Origin: Arachis hypogaea
Lineage: Eukaryota; Streptophyta; Magnoliopsida; Fabales; Fabaceae
Length of the DNA stretch: 64,000 bases
Direction of reading: 5' to 3'
NCBI RefSeq assembly: GCF_003086295.3
Contig: NC_092048.1
Location: 74,982,290-75,046,289 of the forward strand
The position numbers were made by a program, and so were the translations under genes. Below the pieces are notes generated by a model that was not told where the DNA came from, searched no databases, and saw nothing but the letters and a program-made list of their open reading frames with translations. How positions within the stretch are numbered: the stretch's first letter is position 1; each line of letters starts with the position of its first letter. Positions 11,541-23,565 of the stretch are shown here, one piece after another.

Positions 11541-13240
11541 GAGTTCTTTAGAATTTCTGGGGTTTTAATATATAGTGAAACCTTGTGTGTTTGGTTTTTT
11601 ACTTAATAAGCCCAAACTGAATTAATAATGTAACAATACAGTTGATATCTAAAGATAGAAGAATTAAAGAGTGAACGGAGTTAAAACTTAATTGTCTTTA
11701 GCTTATCTTTTTCTACAGTAACAAGTGTACCTATAAGTGTGTATCTTACTGTTCTTCAAATTAAGAGGCATAAATAATTTTAGGTAGGATGAATGGCTTT
11801 AATGGCCTTAATAGTTAGTCTAAGGACATTACTATCATTCAAACAACATGTGGATGATTATGAAGGTTTTTATTTTTTTTTTATTTAAATATCACATATA
11901 TTATTGTTATATGAAAATTACAATAGATTATCCATATATATTTTGTTTTGGAAGGGTCTTTTTCAAAATTTACTCATAGAGAATAGTAATTCTGTTAATC
12001 CCTTGCAATTTCTTGTCTTGCTCTTCTCTGTTTTAAAAAATAATAAATTATACTAATTTTATAGCATTATTATCTATTTTTTTCACTAATAGTGTATGAA
12101 ATAATGAAAATGAAATATTTAGTTATTGAAATGCTTTTTTTTTTTTGAAAAAAAAAACGTGAGATGTGTATGTAAAGACTTTAATCAGACAAGAGAGAGA
12201 TAGTAAAGAAAAATATATTTTCCTATATATAAAGGGAAAAATTAATAACAAGTATTCAAGTAATGATTTATTATCCACTCTCACGGGCTTGAAATTAGAA
12301 TTTTATGATGGTAGACTGGTGGTGGTTGTTGTTGCTGTAGTAGTATTTGGTATTTTAGAATTATTGCTGAACCTGAGCAAATTTTTTTGTTGCTGAATAA
12401 CATCACAGAGTTGAATTTTGTTGCTGGATAACATCACTGGGTTGAGTTTAATACTTGAATAGTTGAATTTATTGTTGTGTTGCTTAAAAAATCACTTAAC
12501 TAAATCTTTTGTTGCTGTAAATTTTTTTGTTCCTTTGCCAAGTATATTGATTTTTTTTTTGTTGGATGAAAAATTTAGGATGGATGTATAGTTTCTGTGA
12601 TGAGGATATTGATGCATTGATTTTGCATGTGCTTATGCCTTTGGTTGGTAATGCAATAGGGTTTTGAATTTCAGTAGATTGTTGATATTGGCAAAACTCT
12701 GCCATTGTTCATGGAGCTTCAAACCTTAGGTGACAAGACATGAAGAACCATGCTCTGCAAAGTATCTTGTTTTCAATGTTGCAGGTCTCATTTAATTTGA
12801 GTTGAACCGTTTGGTTATGTTGGCTATGTGATTTCCTCACATGTTTGTGCTAACTGAATAATTTGAAACTATAGGTACTAGAGACAGTAAAGCTCAAATT
12901 TTCTGGACAATTTTTTAGAATTGCATTAATTGACATCATATTGTTATTGTTGGTCGTCTTTTCAGGTGTGTGGCACTTATTAGAAGCTTCTCCATGAGAA
13001 AGAAGATGTATGAACATGATGGAGTTTGTAATTTGTAGTTTATATTTTGGAGATTTATAATTCCTTACTTTTCTTGTCCTATGTATCTATCTAGTTCATT
13101 AGGGTTCTTCAATGTGTCTTGTTAGTTTGTACTTTAGAGTTTATATGTTGAAGATTTATAAAACAATCTTAGTTAAATGAAAGATATTTGAACTATCTAT
13201 GTTATTATATATTATATGAATGTTGACTTGCTGAGTAAAT
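11541..13240. other. AT-rich stretch without recognisable genes
   Basis: This holds short ORFs and homopolymer runs (11873, 12134, 12550) but no domain or repeat that I can name. It is probably CACTA interior or captured intron sequence. Confidence 0.4.
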
Positions 13241-13460
13241 TAGTTAATATATTAATTAATTAAAAAATAATATAATTTGGCAAATTATGCATGTAATTTG
13301 TATTAAAAAAATTATTACAAAATAAATAGTATTTTGTAACTAAAGAAAAAAAATATTACAAAATCAAGTTACATTTTGTAACAAAATTCTATGATAGAAA
13401 AAAATATATTGTCACAAAAAATATTTTGAAGATCAAAATTTGTTATTACTTTTGTAACGG

Positions 13461-14988
13461 TGGTGCACGAATTGTGAATCACACTTTTCACAACTCGTAC
13501 CACTAACCAGCAAGTACACTGGGTCGTCCAAGTAATACCTTACGTGAGTAAGGGTCGATCCCTCGGAGATTGTTGGTTTGAAGCAATCTATGGTTATCTT
13601 GTAAATCTTAGTCAGGAAATTTATTATAATTATCAGTATGAATTGCGAAGAATAAAAGAGCATGAATTAAATACTTGTTCTGCAGTAATGGAGAATATGT
13701 TGGAGTTTTGGAGATGCTTTGTCATCTGAATCTCTGCTTTCTCCCTATCTTCTTCTTCACGCACGCAAGGTTCCTCCTATGGCAAGCTGTGTATTGGTGG
13801 ATCACCGTTGTCAATGGCTACCATCCGTCCTCTCAGTGAAAAAGGTCCAGGTGCGTTGTCACCGCACGACTAATCATCTGTCGGTTCCCACTCATGCTGG
13901 AATAGGATCCATTGATCCTTTTGCGTCTATCACTATGCCCAGCCCTTGTGAGTTTGAAGCTCGTCACAGTCATTCAATCCTTGAATCCTACTCGGAATAC
14001 CACAGACAAGGTTTAGACTTTTCGGATTCTCAAGAATGCTGCCAATGGATTCTAGCTTATACCACGAAGATTCTGATTAAGGAATCCAAGAGATATTCAT
14101 TCAATCGAAGGTAGAACGGAGGTGGTTGTCAGGCACGCGTTCATAGGTTGAGGATGATGATGAGTGTCACAGATCATCACATCTATCATATTGAAGTGCG
14201 AATAAACATCTTAGATAGAAACAAGCGTGTTTGAATAGAAAACAGAAATAGTTGCATTAATTCATCGAAACACAGCAGAGCTCCTCACCCCCAGCAATAG
14301 AGTTCAGAGACTCATGCCGTCAAAGAGTACAAAGTTTAGATCTAAAATGTCATGAGTTGCAAAATAAATCTCTAAAAGTTGTTTAAATACTAAACTAGTA
14401 ACCTAGGTTTACAGAAAATGAATAAACTAAGATAATTGGTGCAGAAATCCACTTCTGGGGCCCACTTGGTGTATGCTGGGGCTGATACTTAAGCTTCTCA
14501 CGTGCCTAGGCTATTTCTGGAGTTGAACGCCAGGTTGTAACCTATTTCTGGCGTTCAACTCCAATCTATAACCTGTTTCTGGCGTTTGACGCCAGACTAC
14601 AACATGGAACTGGTGTTGAATGCCAGTTTACGTCGTCTATCCTTGAGCAAAGTATGGACTATTATATATTTCTGGAAAGTCCTGGATGTCTACGTTCCAA
14701 CGCAATTAAGATCGCGCCATTTGGATTCTTGTAGCTCCAGAAAATCCATTTCGAGTGCAGGGAGGTCAGAATCCAACAGCATCTGCAGTCCTTTTTCAGC
14801 CTGAATCAGATTTTTGCTAAGCTCCCTCAATTTCAGCCAGAAAATACCTGAAATTATAGAAAAACACACAAACTCATAGTAAAGTCCAGAAATATGATTT
14901 TTATTTAAAAACTAATAAAAATATAATAAAAACTAACTAAATTATACTAAAAACAATGCCAAAAAGCGTATAAATTATCTGCTCATCA
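13461..14988 (-). repeat. 3' LTR of element B
   Basis: On the + strand it starts TGGTGCACG and ends GCTCATCA. It is followed directly by the reverse complement of TAAGTTTGGTGTTG (14989-15002), the PPT position. A four-unit array with 31-bp spacing lies at 14517-14626. Confidence 0.93.
14517..14626 (-). repeat. 31-bp palindromic minisatellite in the 3' LTR of B
   Basis: Units start at 14517, 14548, 14579 and 14610, exactly 31 bp apart. Each centres on a near-palindrome of the CTGGCGTTNAACGCCAG type. Units one and two also form a larger inverted repeat with perfect 16-bp arms (14518-14533 and 14548-14563). Confidence 0.88.
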
Positions 14989-16068
14989 CAACACCAAACT
15001 TAAATTGTTGCTTGTCCCCAAGCAACTGAAAATCAAATAGGATAAAAAGAAGAAAATATACAATGAATTCCAAAAACATCTGTGAAGATCAGTATTAATC
15101 AGATGAGCGGGGCTATTAGCTTTTTGCTTTTGAACAGTTTTGGCATCTCACTTCATCCTTTGAAGTTCAGAATGATTGGCATCTATAAGAACTTAAAATT
15201 CAGATAGTGTTATTGACTTTCCTAGTTCAGTATGTTGATTCTTGAATACAGCTACTTTATGAGTCTTGGCCATGGCCCTAAGCACTTTGTTTTCCAGTAT
15301 TACCACCGGATACATAAATGCCACAGACACATGACTGGGTGAACCTTTTCAGATTGTGACTCAGCTTTGCTAGAGTCCCCAATTAGAGGTGTCCAGGGTT
15401 CTTAAGCACACTCTTCTTTTTGCTTTGGATCTCGACTTTAACTGCTCAGTCTCAAGTTTTCACTTGACACCTTCAAGCCACAAGCACATGGTTAGGGACA
15501 GCTTGGTTTAGCCGCTTAAGCCAGGATTTTATTCCTGTAGGCCCTCCTATCTACTGATGCTCAAAGCCTTGGATCCTTTTTATTACCCTTGCCTTTTGGT
15601 TTTAAGGGCTATTGGCTTTTTCTGCTTGCTTTTTCTTTTTTCTTTCTTTTTTTTGCAAGCTTTTGTATTCACTGCTTTTTCTTGCTTCAAGAAACATTTT
15701 TATGATTTTTCAGATTATCAAATAACATTTCTCCTTTTTCATCATTCTTCAAGAGCCAACAATTTTAACATTCATGAATCAACAATATCAAAAATATGCA
15801 CTGTTCAAGCATTCATTCAGAAAGACAGAAGTATTGCCACCACATCAAAGTAATTAAACTGTTTTTAAATTCGAAATTCATGCACTTCTTTTTCTTTTTC
15901 AATTAAAAATATTTTTCATTTAAGAAAGGTGATGGATTCATATTCATAACTTTAAGGCATAGACATTTAGACACTAATAATCATGTAACAAGACACAAAC
16001 ATAAACATAAAGCACAGTAAATGAAAAATAGAAAAATAAGAACAAGGAGATTAAGGAATGAGTCCACC

Positions 16069-16311
16069 TTAGTGAGGGTGGCGTCTTCCTCTTCTTGAAG
16101 AACCAATGGTGCTCTTGAGCTCCTCTATGTCTCTTCCTTGTCTTTGTTGCTCCTCCCTCATAGCTCTTTGATCTTCTCTAGTTTCATAGAGGATGATGGA
16201 GTGCTCTTGGTGCTCCACCCTTAGTTGTCCCATGTTGGAACTTAATTCTCCTAGGGAAGTGTTGATTTGCTCCCAATAATTTTGTGGAGGGAAGTGCATC
16301 CCTTGAGGCAT
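16069..16311 (-). pseudogene. Short ORF in the extra-ORF position of element B
   Basis: It encodes 80 residues: a WEQINTSLGELSSN stretch, then a charged, Gln/Glu-rich segment likely to form a coiled coil, and a basic end (SSRRGRRHPH). It lies after pol in the sense direction, the place where element C carries its much longer extra ORF, whose C-terminal half is also Gln/Glu-rich. It is probably a remnant of a comparable extra ORF, but the similarity is in composition, and homology is not shown. Confidence 0.45.
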
Positions 16312-16665
16312 TAGTGGTTATGGAAAAACAAAAGAAAAGCACTGCTTTTTTCACACCAAACTTAAAATGTTTGCTCGTCCTCGAGCAAAAGAAAGAAAGT
16401 AGTAGAAGAAGAAGAAGAAAATAGATGAGATGGAGAGGTGTGAGTGGTTTGAATTTGAGTGGGTGGGTGTAGGTGGGTTGTATGATGGTTTTGGAGGAGT
16501 AATGGAGGTGATTGGTGGAGGTTAATTTGGGGAAGAGTGTTATAGAAAGGTGTAATAACGAGAGAAGAAGAGGTGGAGATCCTGTGGGGTCCACAGATCC
16601 AGTGGGGTTAAGGACTTAACATCCCTGCTCCAATTAGGCGTGTAAAATGCCCTTGCTGTGCAATC

Positions 16666-16806
16666 CTGGTGTTTAACGCCAGACTGCTGCCTGTTTCTAG
16701 CGTTAAACGCCCAAATGTAGCTTGTTTCTAGTGTTTAACGTCAGGTAGATGCTTGCTTCTAGCGTTAAACGCCAGCTTGGTGCCTGTTTCTGGCGTTAAA
16801 CGCCAG
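16666..16806 (-). repeat. 31-bp palindromic minisatellite in the 3' spacer of B
   Basis: Five units start at 16666, 16697, 16728, 16759 and 16790, an exact 31-bp period. Each carries a 16-17-bp near-palindrome; the last (CTGGCGTTAAACGCCAG) is nearly perfect. The spacers share a CCTGTTT-like end. The sequence family is the same as in the LTR and gag arrays of this element. Confidence 0.9.
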
Positions 16807-16952
16807 ACTGTTCCTCCTCCAGGGTGTGCTATTTTTAATGCTGTTTTTCATTCTGTTTTTGATTTTTCAGTTGTTTTTGTGACTTCACATGATCATCAAC
16901 CTAAGAAAAACATAAAATAGCAATAGAAAAAAAAGAGATATAGTTAAATAAC

Positions 16953-16970
16953 ATTGGGTTGCCTCCCAAT
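16953..16970 (-). other. Conserved stem-loop after pol (element B)
   Basis: On the - strand ATTGGG pairs perfectly with CCCAAT around the loop AGGCAA, about 40 nt after the pol stop. Element C keeps the pairing with different bases (CATGGG and CCCATG). Confidence 0.7.
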
Positions 16971-17011
16971 AAACGCTTCTTTATTGTCTTTAGCTGGACC
17001 TTGCTGAGCTT

Positions 17012-20000
17012 TTAATCTAGCCTCAGCCTTGAGCACTCTTGCTCAACATTACCTTCAAGATAGTGCTTGATTCTCTGTCCATTAACAATGAACTTCTTAT
17101 CAGAATTAATGTCTTGATGCTCCACATAACCATATGGTGATACACTTGTAATCACATATGGTCCCCTCCACCGGGATTTCAGTTTCCCGGGGAATAGCCT
17201 GAGCCTAGAGTTAAATAACAGAACCTTTTGTCCTGGTTCAAAGACTCTAGATGACAGCTTTCTGTCATGCCACCTTTTTTATTTCTCTTTATAAAGCTTG
17301 GCATTTTCGAAAGCAGTGAATCTGAATTCCTCTAGCTCATTCAGCTGGAGCAATCTTTTTTCTCCAGCTAATTTGGCATCAAAGTTTAGGAATCTGGTTG
17401 CCCAGTAGGCCTTATGTTCCAGTTCCACGGGCAGATGACAGGCCTTACCATACACAAGCTGGTATGGAGAGGTCCCTATAGGAGTCTTGAATGCTGTTCT
17501 GTAAGCCCACAGAGCATCATCTAAGCTTCTTGCCCAATCCTTTCTACGGGTACTTACAGTCCGTTCCAGGATTCTTTTTAGTTCTCTATTAGAAACTTCA
17601 GCTTGCCCATTTGTCTGTGGATGATATGGAGTCGCCACCTTGTGGCGAATCCCATACTGGACCATGGCAGAGTAAAGTTGTTTGTTGCAAAAGTGAGTGC
17701 CCCCATCACTGATTAGTACTCTAGGGACACCAAACCTGCTGAAGATATATTTCTGGAGGAACTTCAGCACTGTTTTAGTATCATTGGTGGGTATGGCAAT
17801 GGCCTCTACCCATTTTGATACATAGTCGACTGCCACCAGAATGTAAGTGTTTGAGTATAATGGTAGGAAAGGTCCCATGAAGTCAATTTCCCATACATCA
17901 AATAACTCAATCTCCAAGATTCCCTGTTGAGGCATTGCGTAACCATGAGGCAGATTACCAGCTCTTTGGCAACTATCACAGTTACGTACAAACTCTCGGG
18001 AATCCCTATAGAGTGTAGGCCAGTAGAAGCCACAATGGAGGACCTTGGTGGCTGTTCGCTCACCTCCGAAATGACCTCCATATTGTGATCCATGGCAATG
18101 CCATAAGATCCTCTGTGCTTCTTCTCTAGGCACACACCTACGAATTATTTCGTCTGCACATCTCTTAAAGAGATAGGGTTCATCCCACAAGTAGTACTTT
18201 GCATCAGTAATTAATTTTTTCTTTTGTTGCCTACTGTACTCCTTGCGTATGAACCTTGCAGCTTTATAGTTTGCAATATTTGCAAACCATGGTATTTCCT
18301 GAATGGCAAACAAATGCTCATCCGGAAAGGTCTCAAAGATCTCAATAGAGGGGGGAAGCTCCCCTTCTACTAGTTCTATCCGGGACAGATGATCAGCCAC
18401 TTGGTTCTCTGTCCCTTTTCTGTCTCTTATTTCTATTTTAAACTCTTGCAGAAGCAACACCCATCTTATGAGCCTGGGTTTTGAATCCTGCTTTGTGAGT
18501 AAATATTTAAGAGTGGCATGATCAGTGTACACAATCACTTTTGATCCTACTAAGTATGATCTAAATTTGTCAATGGCATAAACCACTGCAAGCAATTCTT
18601 TTTCTGTGGTTGTGTAATTTTTCTGGGCATCATTTAAAACACGGCTAGCATAATAAATGACATGCAGAAGCTTGTCATGCCTCTGCCCCAGTACTGCACC
18701 AATGGCGTGGTCACTGGCATCACACATTAATTCAAATGGTAAAGTCCAGTCTGGTGCAGAAATAACTGGTGCTGTGACCAGCTTAGCTTTCAGAGTCTCA
18801 AACGCTTGCAGACACTCTGTATCAAACACAAATGGCGTGTCAGCAGCTAGCAGATTGCTCAGGGGTTTTGCAATTTTTGAAAAATCCTTTATAAACCTCC
18901 TGTAGAATCCTGCATGCCCCAGAAAGCTTCTGATTGCCTTAACATTGGTGGGTGGTGGTAATTTTTCAATTACCTCTACCTTAGCTTGATCCACCTCTAT
19001 TCCTTTGTTCGAAATTTTATGTCCAAGGACAATTCCTTCAGTCACCATAAAGTGGCATTTTTCCCAATTTAGAACTAGGTTAGTCTCTTGGCATCTTTTC
19101 AGAACAAGTGCTAGATGGTTAAGACAGGAGCTAAATAAGTCTCCAAATACTGAAAAGTCATCCATGAAGACTTCCAGAAATTTCTCTACCATATCAGAGA
19201 AGATAGAGAGCATGCATCTCTGAAAGGTTGCAGGTGCATTACACAGACCAAAAGGCATTCTCCTGTAAGCAAATACTCCAGAAGGACATGTGAATACTGT
19301 TTTCTCTTGGTCCTGTGGATCTACTGCAATTTGGTTGTAACCTGAATAGCCATCCAAAAAGCAGTAATATTCATGACTGGCTAGTCTCTCTAGCATCTGG
19401 TCTATGAATGGTAAAGGAAAATGATCCTTCCTGGTGGCTGTATTGAGCCTTCTGTAGTCAATACACATATGCTACCCTGTAACTGTTCTTGTGGGAACCA
19501 GTTCATTCTTTTCATTATGAACCACTGTCATTCCTCCCTTCTTAGAGACAACATGGACAGGGCTCACCCAGTGGTTATCAGAAATAGGATAGATAATCCC
19601 AGCCTCTAGTAACTTAGTGACCTCTTTCTGCACCACCTCCTTCATGGTGGGATTTAGCCGCCTCTGTGGTTGAACCACTGGCTTAGTATCATACTCCAAT
19701 AGGATTTTATGCATGCATCTAGCTGGACTTATGCCCTTAAGGTCACTTATGGACCACCCAAGAGCTGTCTTGTGTGTCCTTAGCACTTGAATTAGTGCTT
19801 CCTCTTCCAGTAGGTTTAAAGCAGAGCTTATGATCACTAGAAAAGTGTCACCTTCCCCCAGAAATGCATATTTCAGGGATGGTGGTAATGGCTTGAGCTC
19901 GGGTTTAGGAGGTTTCTCCTCTTCCTGAGGAAATCTCAGAGGCTCTTTCAGTTCCTCTGAACCCTCCAAATTAAGCTGAACATCTTTAAAGATGTCTTCC

Positions 20001-22000
20001 AGCTCTGATTTGAGACTCTCAGCCATGTTGACCTCCTCTACCAAAGAGTCAATGAGATCAACTTTCATGCAGTCTTTTGGTGTGTCTGGATGCTGCATGG
20101 CCTTGACAGCATTCAACTTAAACTCATCCTCATTGACTCTCAGGGTTACTTCCCCCTTTTGGACATCAAAGAGAGTTCGTCCAATTGCTAGGAAAGGTCT
20201 TCCTAGAATAAGAGTAGCACTATTGTGCACCTCCATTTCCAGCACTACAAAGTCAGTGGGAAAGGCGAATGGCCCAACCCTGACAATCATGTCCTCAATC
20301 ACGCCTGATGGGTATTTAATGGAGCCATCAGCAAGTTGGAGACATATCCGGGTTGGTTTAACTTCTTCAGCTAAACCAAGCTTTCTAATAGTGGATACAG
20401 GTATTAAGTTGATGCTTGCCCCAAGATCACATAAAGTTGTCTTGGTGCAATTACCCTCTAATATGCATGGTATCAGAAAGCTCCCGGGATCTTTAAGCTT
20501 TTCTGGAAAGCTTTTCAGAATGACTGCACTGCATTCTTCAGTGAGGAGAACTCTTTCAGTTTCTCTTCAATCCTTCTTATGACTCAAGATCTCCTTCATG
20601 AACTTGGCATAAGAAGGTATTTGCTCAAGTGCCTCTGTAAATGGAATCTTTATTTCAAGAGTCCTGAGATAATCTGCAAAGCGAGCAAATTGCTTATCCT
20701 GCTCCTCTTGGCGGAGTTTTTGAGGATAAGGTATCTTGGCTTTATATACCTCAACCTTAGTTGCTGCAGGTTTATTTCCTATAGAGGTGGTTGGAGAAGC
20801 CTTTTTAGAGGGGTTGTTATCAGCACTTGTGTATGTCTGATCCCTCACTGGCATTTGAATGCCAGGGTTAGAAGCTGGAGTGGCGTTGGACGCCAACTCC
20901 TTACTTGTTCCTGGCGTTTGAACGCCAGAACTGAGCTTCCATTGGGCGTTTGACGCAAAATTCTTGCCTGTTTCTGGCGTTTGAACGCCAGAGTTATTCC
21001 TCTCTGGGCTCTTACTGTCCTCAGAGGAATTTTGGATAGCAGTTTGTTCTTTTCTTGGCTTCCTGCTGCCTTGAAGTGAGGTATTTAATATTTTTCCACT
21101 TCTTAATTGAACTGCTTGGCACTCTTCTGTTATTTGTTTTGATAACTGTTGTTTTGTTTGCTTCAACTGTACCTCCATATTTATATTAGCCATTCTTGTG
21201 TCTTGTAGTATCTCCTTGAATTCGGCCAGCTGTTTTGTTAGAAAGTCTAATTGTTGATTGAATTCAGTAATTTGTTTTGCAGGACTGAGTTCAGCAGTTA
21301 CTGTTTTAGCCTCTTCTTTCATGGAAGATTCACTATTTAGGTACAGATGCTGATTTCTGGCAACTATATCAATAAGCTCTTGAGCCTCTTCAATTGTCTT
21401 TCTCATGTGTATAGATCCACCAGCTGAGTGATCTAGAGAAATTTGAGCTTTCTCTGTAAGCCCATAATAGAAGATGTCTAACTGCACCCATTCTGAAAGC
21501 ATTTCAAAGGGGCATTTTCTTAGCATCTCTCTGTATCTCTCCCAGGCATCATAAAGAGATTCATTATCTCCTTGTTTAAAGCCTTGGATGTCCAGCCTTA
21601 GCTGTGTCATCCGTTTTGGAGGGAAGTATTGATTCAGGAATTTTTTTGACAGCTGTTTCCATGTCCTTATGCTAGTCTTAGGTTGGTTATTTAACCACCT
21701 CTTAGCTTGGTCTTTTACAGCAAATGGAAACAGTAATAATCAGTAGACATCCTGATCTACTTCCTTATCATGTACTGTGTCAGCAATCTGTAAAAACTGT
21801 GCCAGAAACTCTGTAGGTTCTTCCTGAGGAAGACTAAAATACTGGCAACTTTGCTGCACCATGATAATGAGCTGAAGATTCAACTCAAAGCTACTGACTC
21901 CAATGGAGGGTATACAGATACTACTCCCATATAAAGTAGTAGTGGGGTTGGCATATGACCCCAGAGTCCTTCTGGACTGTTCAATTCCACTTAGATCCAT
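17012..22000 (-). pseudogene. gag-pol: gag-pol of element B, one frame with four nonsense codons
   Basis: A single reading frame of 1663 codons runs from ATG at 22000 to TAA at 17012. In-frame stops are at 21740-21742 (TGA, in gag), 20567-20569 (TGA in a K-D-x-R-E context where Trp is expected), 19472-19474 (TAG at the Trp of TVTGW before RT) and 17279-17281 (TAA near the integrase end). I see no frameshift. Domains: gag about 21950-21350; protease about 20440-20150 ([15 protein letters not shown]); RT about 19560-18900 ([13 protein letters not shown]); RNase H about 18740-18380; integrase about 18110-17560 ([31 protein letters not shown]); and a C-terminal WRGPYVI region near 17160. Within gag, two 21-residue repeats starting SGVQTP derive from the palindromic repeat at 20848-20991. 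Confidence 0.93.
20848..20991 (-). repeat. 31/32-bp palindromic minisatellite inside the gag frame of B
   Basis: Units start near 20848, 20880, 20911, 20943 and 20974. Three are perfect 18-bp palindromes. In one (20848-20865) a G to A change on one arm is matched by C to T on the other, so pairing is kept. Two units together make 63 nt, or 21 codons, so the array stays in frame. Confidence 0.88.
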
Positions 22001-23541
22001 GATGGAGAAAAGGGAATTGATATGAATAGCAAATAGAATATATTTTTATTTTTTATATTTTTGAAAACCGAAACTAAAATAAAATAAAATAAATGAAAAA
22101 TTAACTATAATTTCGAAAATTTGAAGAAAAATAAATAAAAGAAAATTGAAAACTAAATTAATTAATTAAAAAGATTAGAAAAAGATGTGGGTGAGGATTT
22201 TCGAAAAAATGAAGAGAGAGAAATTGGTTATGAAGTTTTGAAAAAGATGTCTTAAAATTAAAGATACTTGTAAGAAAATAAAATAAAATAAAATAAAAGA
22301 TATGAAAAAGATTTGATTTTAAGATTTGAGGTTAGAAAAGATAAGATAAGCTAGGTAAGAGAAGATAAGGAATTTAAATTAAAAAGTTTTGAAATTTGAA
22401 TTTTGAAATTTGAATTTTGAAATTTGGAAGTTAAAATTTGAAATTTGAAATAAGATAAGATAAGATTTTGAAAAAGATATGATTTTTTTTTTTAAAAAGA
22501 TTTAAATTTTGAAATTTTAAAACTAAGATAAGATAAAATAAAAAATTTAAAAATAAAATCTGAATTTTTAGAAGGAAAATTCGAAAAATCAATTAAAATA
22601 AAGGAAAAAGATATTTTTGAATTCAATGAGGAAAGAGAAAAACAATAAAAAGACACAAAACTTAAAATTTTTAGATCTAATGCTCTTTATTTTCGAAAAT
22701 TTGGAGAAAAAACACCAAGGAACACCAAACTTAAAAATTTTAAGATCAAAACACAAGAAAGACTCAAGAACACCTTGAAAATTCACAAGAACACGAAGAA
22801 CAAAAAGTCAAAGACTCAAAGAACTCAAGAACATAAAAAAAGAACACCAAACTTAAAATTTTTAGAAAACTAAAAACTAATTTTCGAAAATTAAATAAGA
22901 ACTAACAAGAAAACACCAAACTTAAAACTTGACACAAGATTTAATCAACGAAAAATTATTTTTGAAAAGATTTTAGAAAGAAAGACTCAAAGGAGCAATT
23001 ATTCACAAGAACATAGACACAATGCTCTAGCCAATTGAGTTATAAATTTAAAGTATTTTAACAAGGTGTTTAATGTATAAAAATATTTTATTTTTTTTTA
23101 GATACCAATAATTCTAGAATACATAAGAAAAATAAGAAAAATCACAAAACAAGAAAAACTAAAGATCAAACAAGGAAAATAAACAAGAACAACTTGAAGA
23201 TTAAGAAAGAACAATGAATAGAAATTCAAAAATTTAAAAGAAAAATAAAGACATTCAATTGACACCAAACTTAAAATATAAAACTAAACTCAAACAGAGA
23301 AATTCAATTATTAGTAAAAAAAATAAAATTTCGAAAAAATATTTTTGAAAAAGAAAATAAGGATTCTAAAATTTTAACAAGAACAATAATAAAAGACTCA
23401 AAGACAAATCACAGATTAATAAAGAAAAATAAAAATCTTTTGAAAGATTTTTGAAAAGAAAGTAAAAGACTCTGACCCAAAAGACAAAATCTTCCTAATC
23501 TAAGCAACAGGATAAACCGTCAGTTGTTCAAACTCGAACAA
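22001..23541 (-). other. A-rich leader of element B between primer site and gag
   Basis: About 1.5 kb of very AT-rich sequence with simple repeats (AAATA and GAAATTT words) and no coding potential. The complement of TAAGTTTGGTGT occurs four times, at 22722, 22844, 22913 and 23262, all in sense orientation relative to the element. Confidence 0.75.
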
Positions 23542-23559
23542 TCCCCGGCAACGGCGCCA
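23542..23559 (-). other. Primer binding site of element B, tRNA-Asp type
   Basis: On the - strand this is the same 18-nt site as in element A, complementary to the 3' end of tRNA-Asp, 6 nt from the LTR end. Confidence 0.92.
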
Positions 23560-23565
23560 AAAACT

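Larger units (their letters stand above)
10557..13460. mobile_element. Probable interior of a CACTA element, left of element B
   Basis: This 2.9-kb stretch sits between the 3' LTR of A and the target duplication of B. Its last 200 bp carry many GTTACAAAA and TTTTGTAAC words that continue across element B into 25105-25310, where a CACTA terminus ends. No transposase is recognisable. It holds exon-like pieces: 10952-11041 with AG before and GT after, and two copies of another piece at 11111 and 11326. No left CACTA terminus is visible, so it probably lies off-window, left of element A. Confidence 0.5.
15003..16952 (-). other. 3' spacer of element B
   Basis: This is about 1.9 kb between the end of pol and the 3' LTR. 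It has one short ORF (16069-16311), one AAGTTTGGTGT motif (16353-16364 as complement), the 31-bp array (16666-16806), and otherwise nothing recognisable. Confidence 0.7.

Noticed and set aside
12166..12396. 76-codon frame in the CACTA interior
   Set aside because: No motif, low-complexity Val run, and no splice or promoter context.
16184..16594. 136-codon - strand frame beside the short ORF of element B
   Set aside because: Its leading part is low-complexity Leu/Ser and it overlaps the better 16069-16311 frame.
16666..16806. CRISPR-like array with regular 31-bp spacing
   Set aside because: The units are tandem with similar spacers, lie in a plant retrotransposon and have no cas genes; this is a minisatellite.
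19992..20582. 196-codon + strand frame inside element B
   Set aside because: It is a shadow of the protease region on the - strand.
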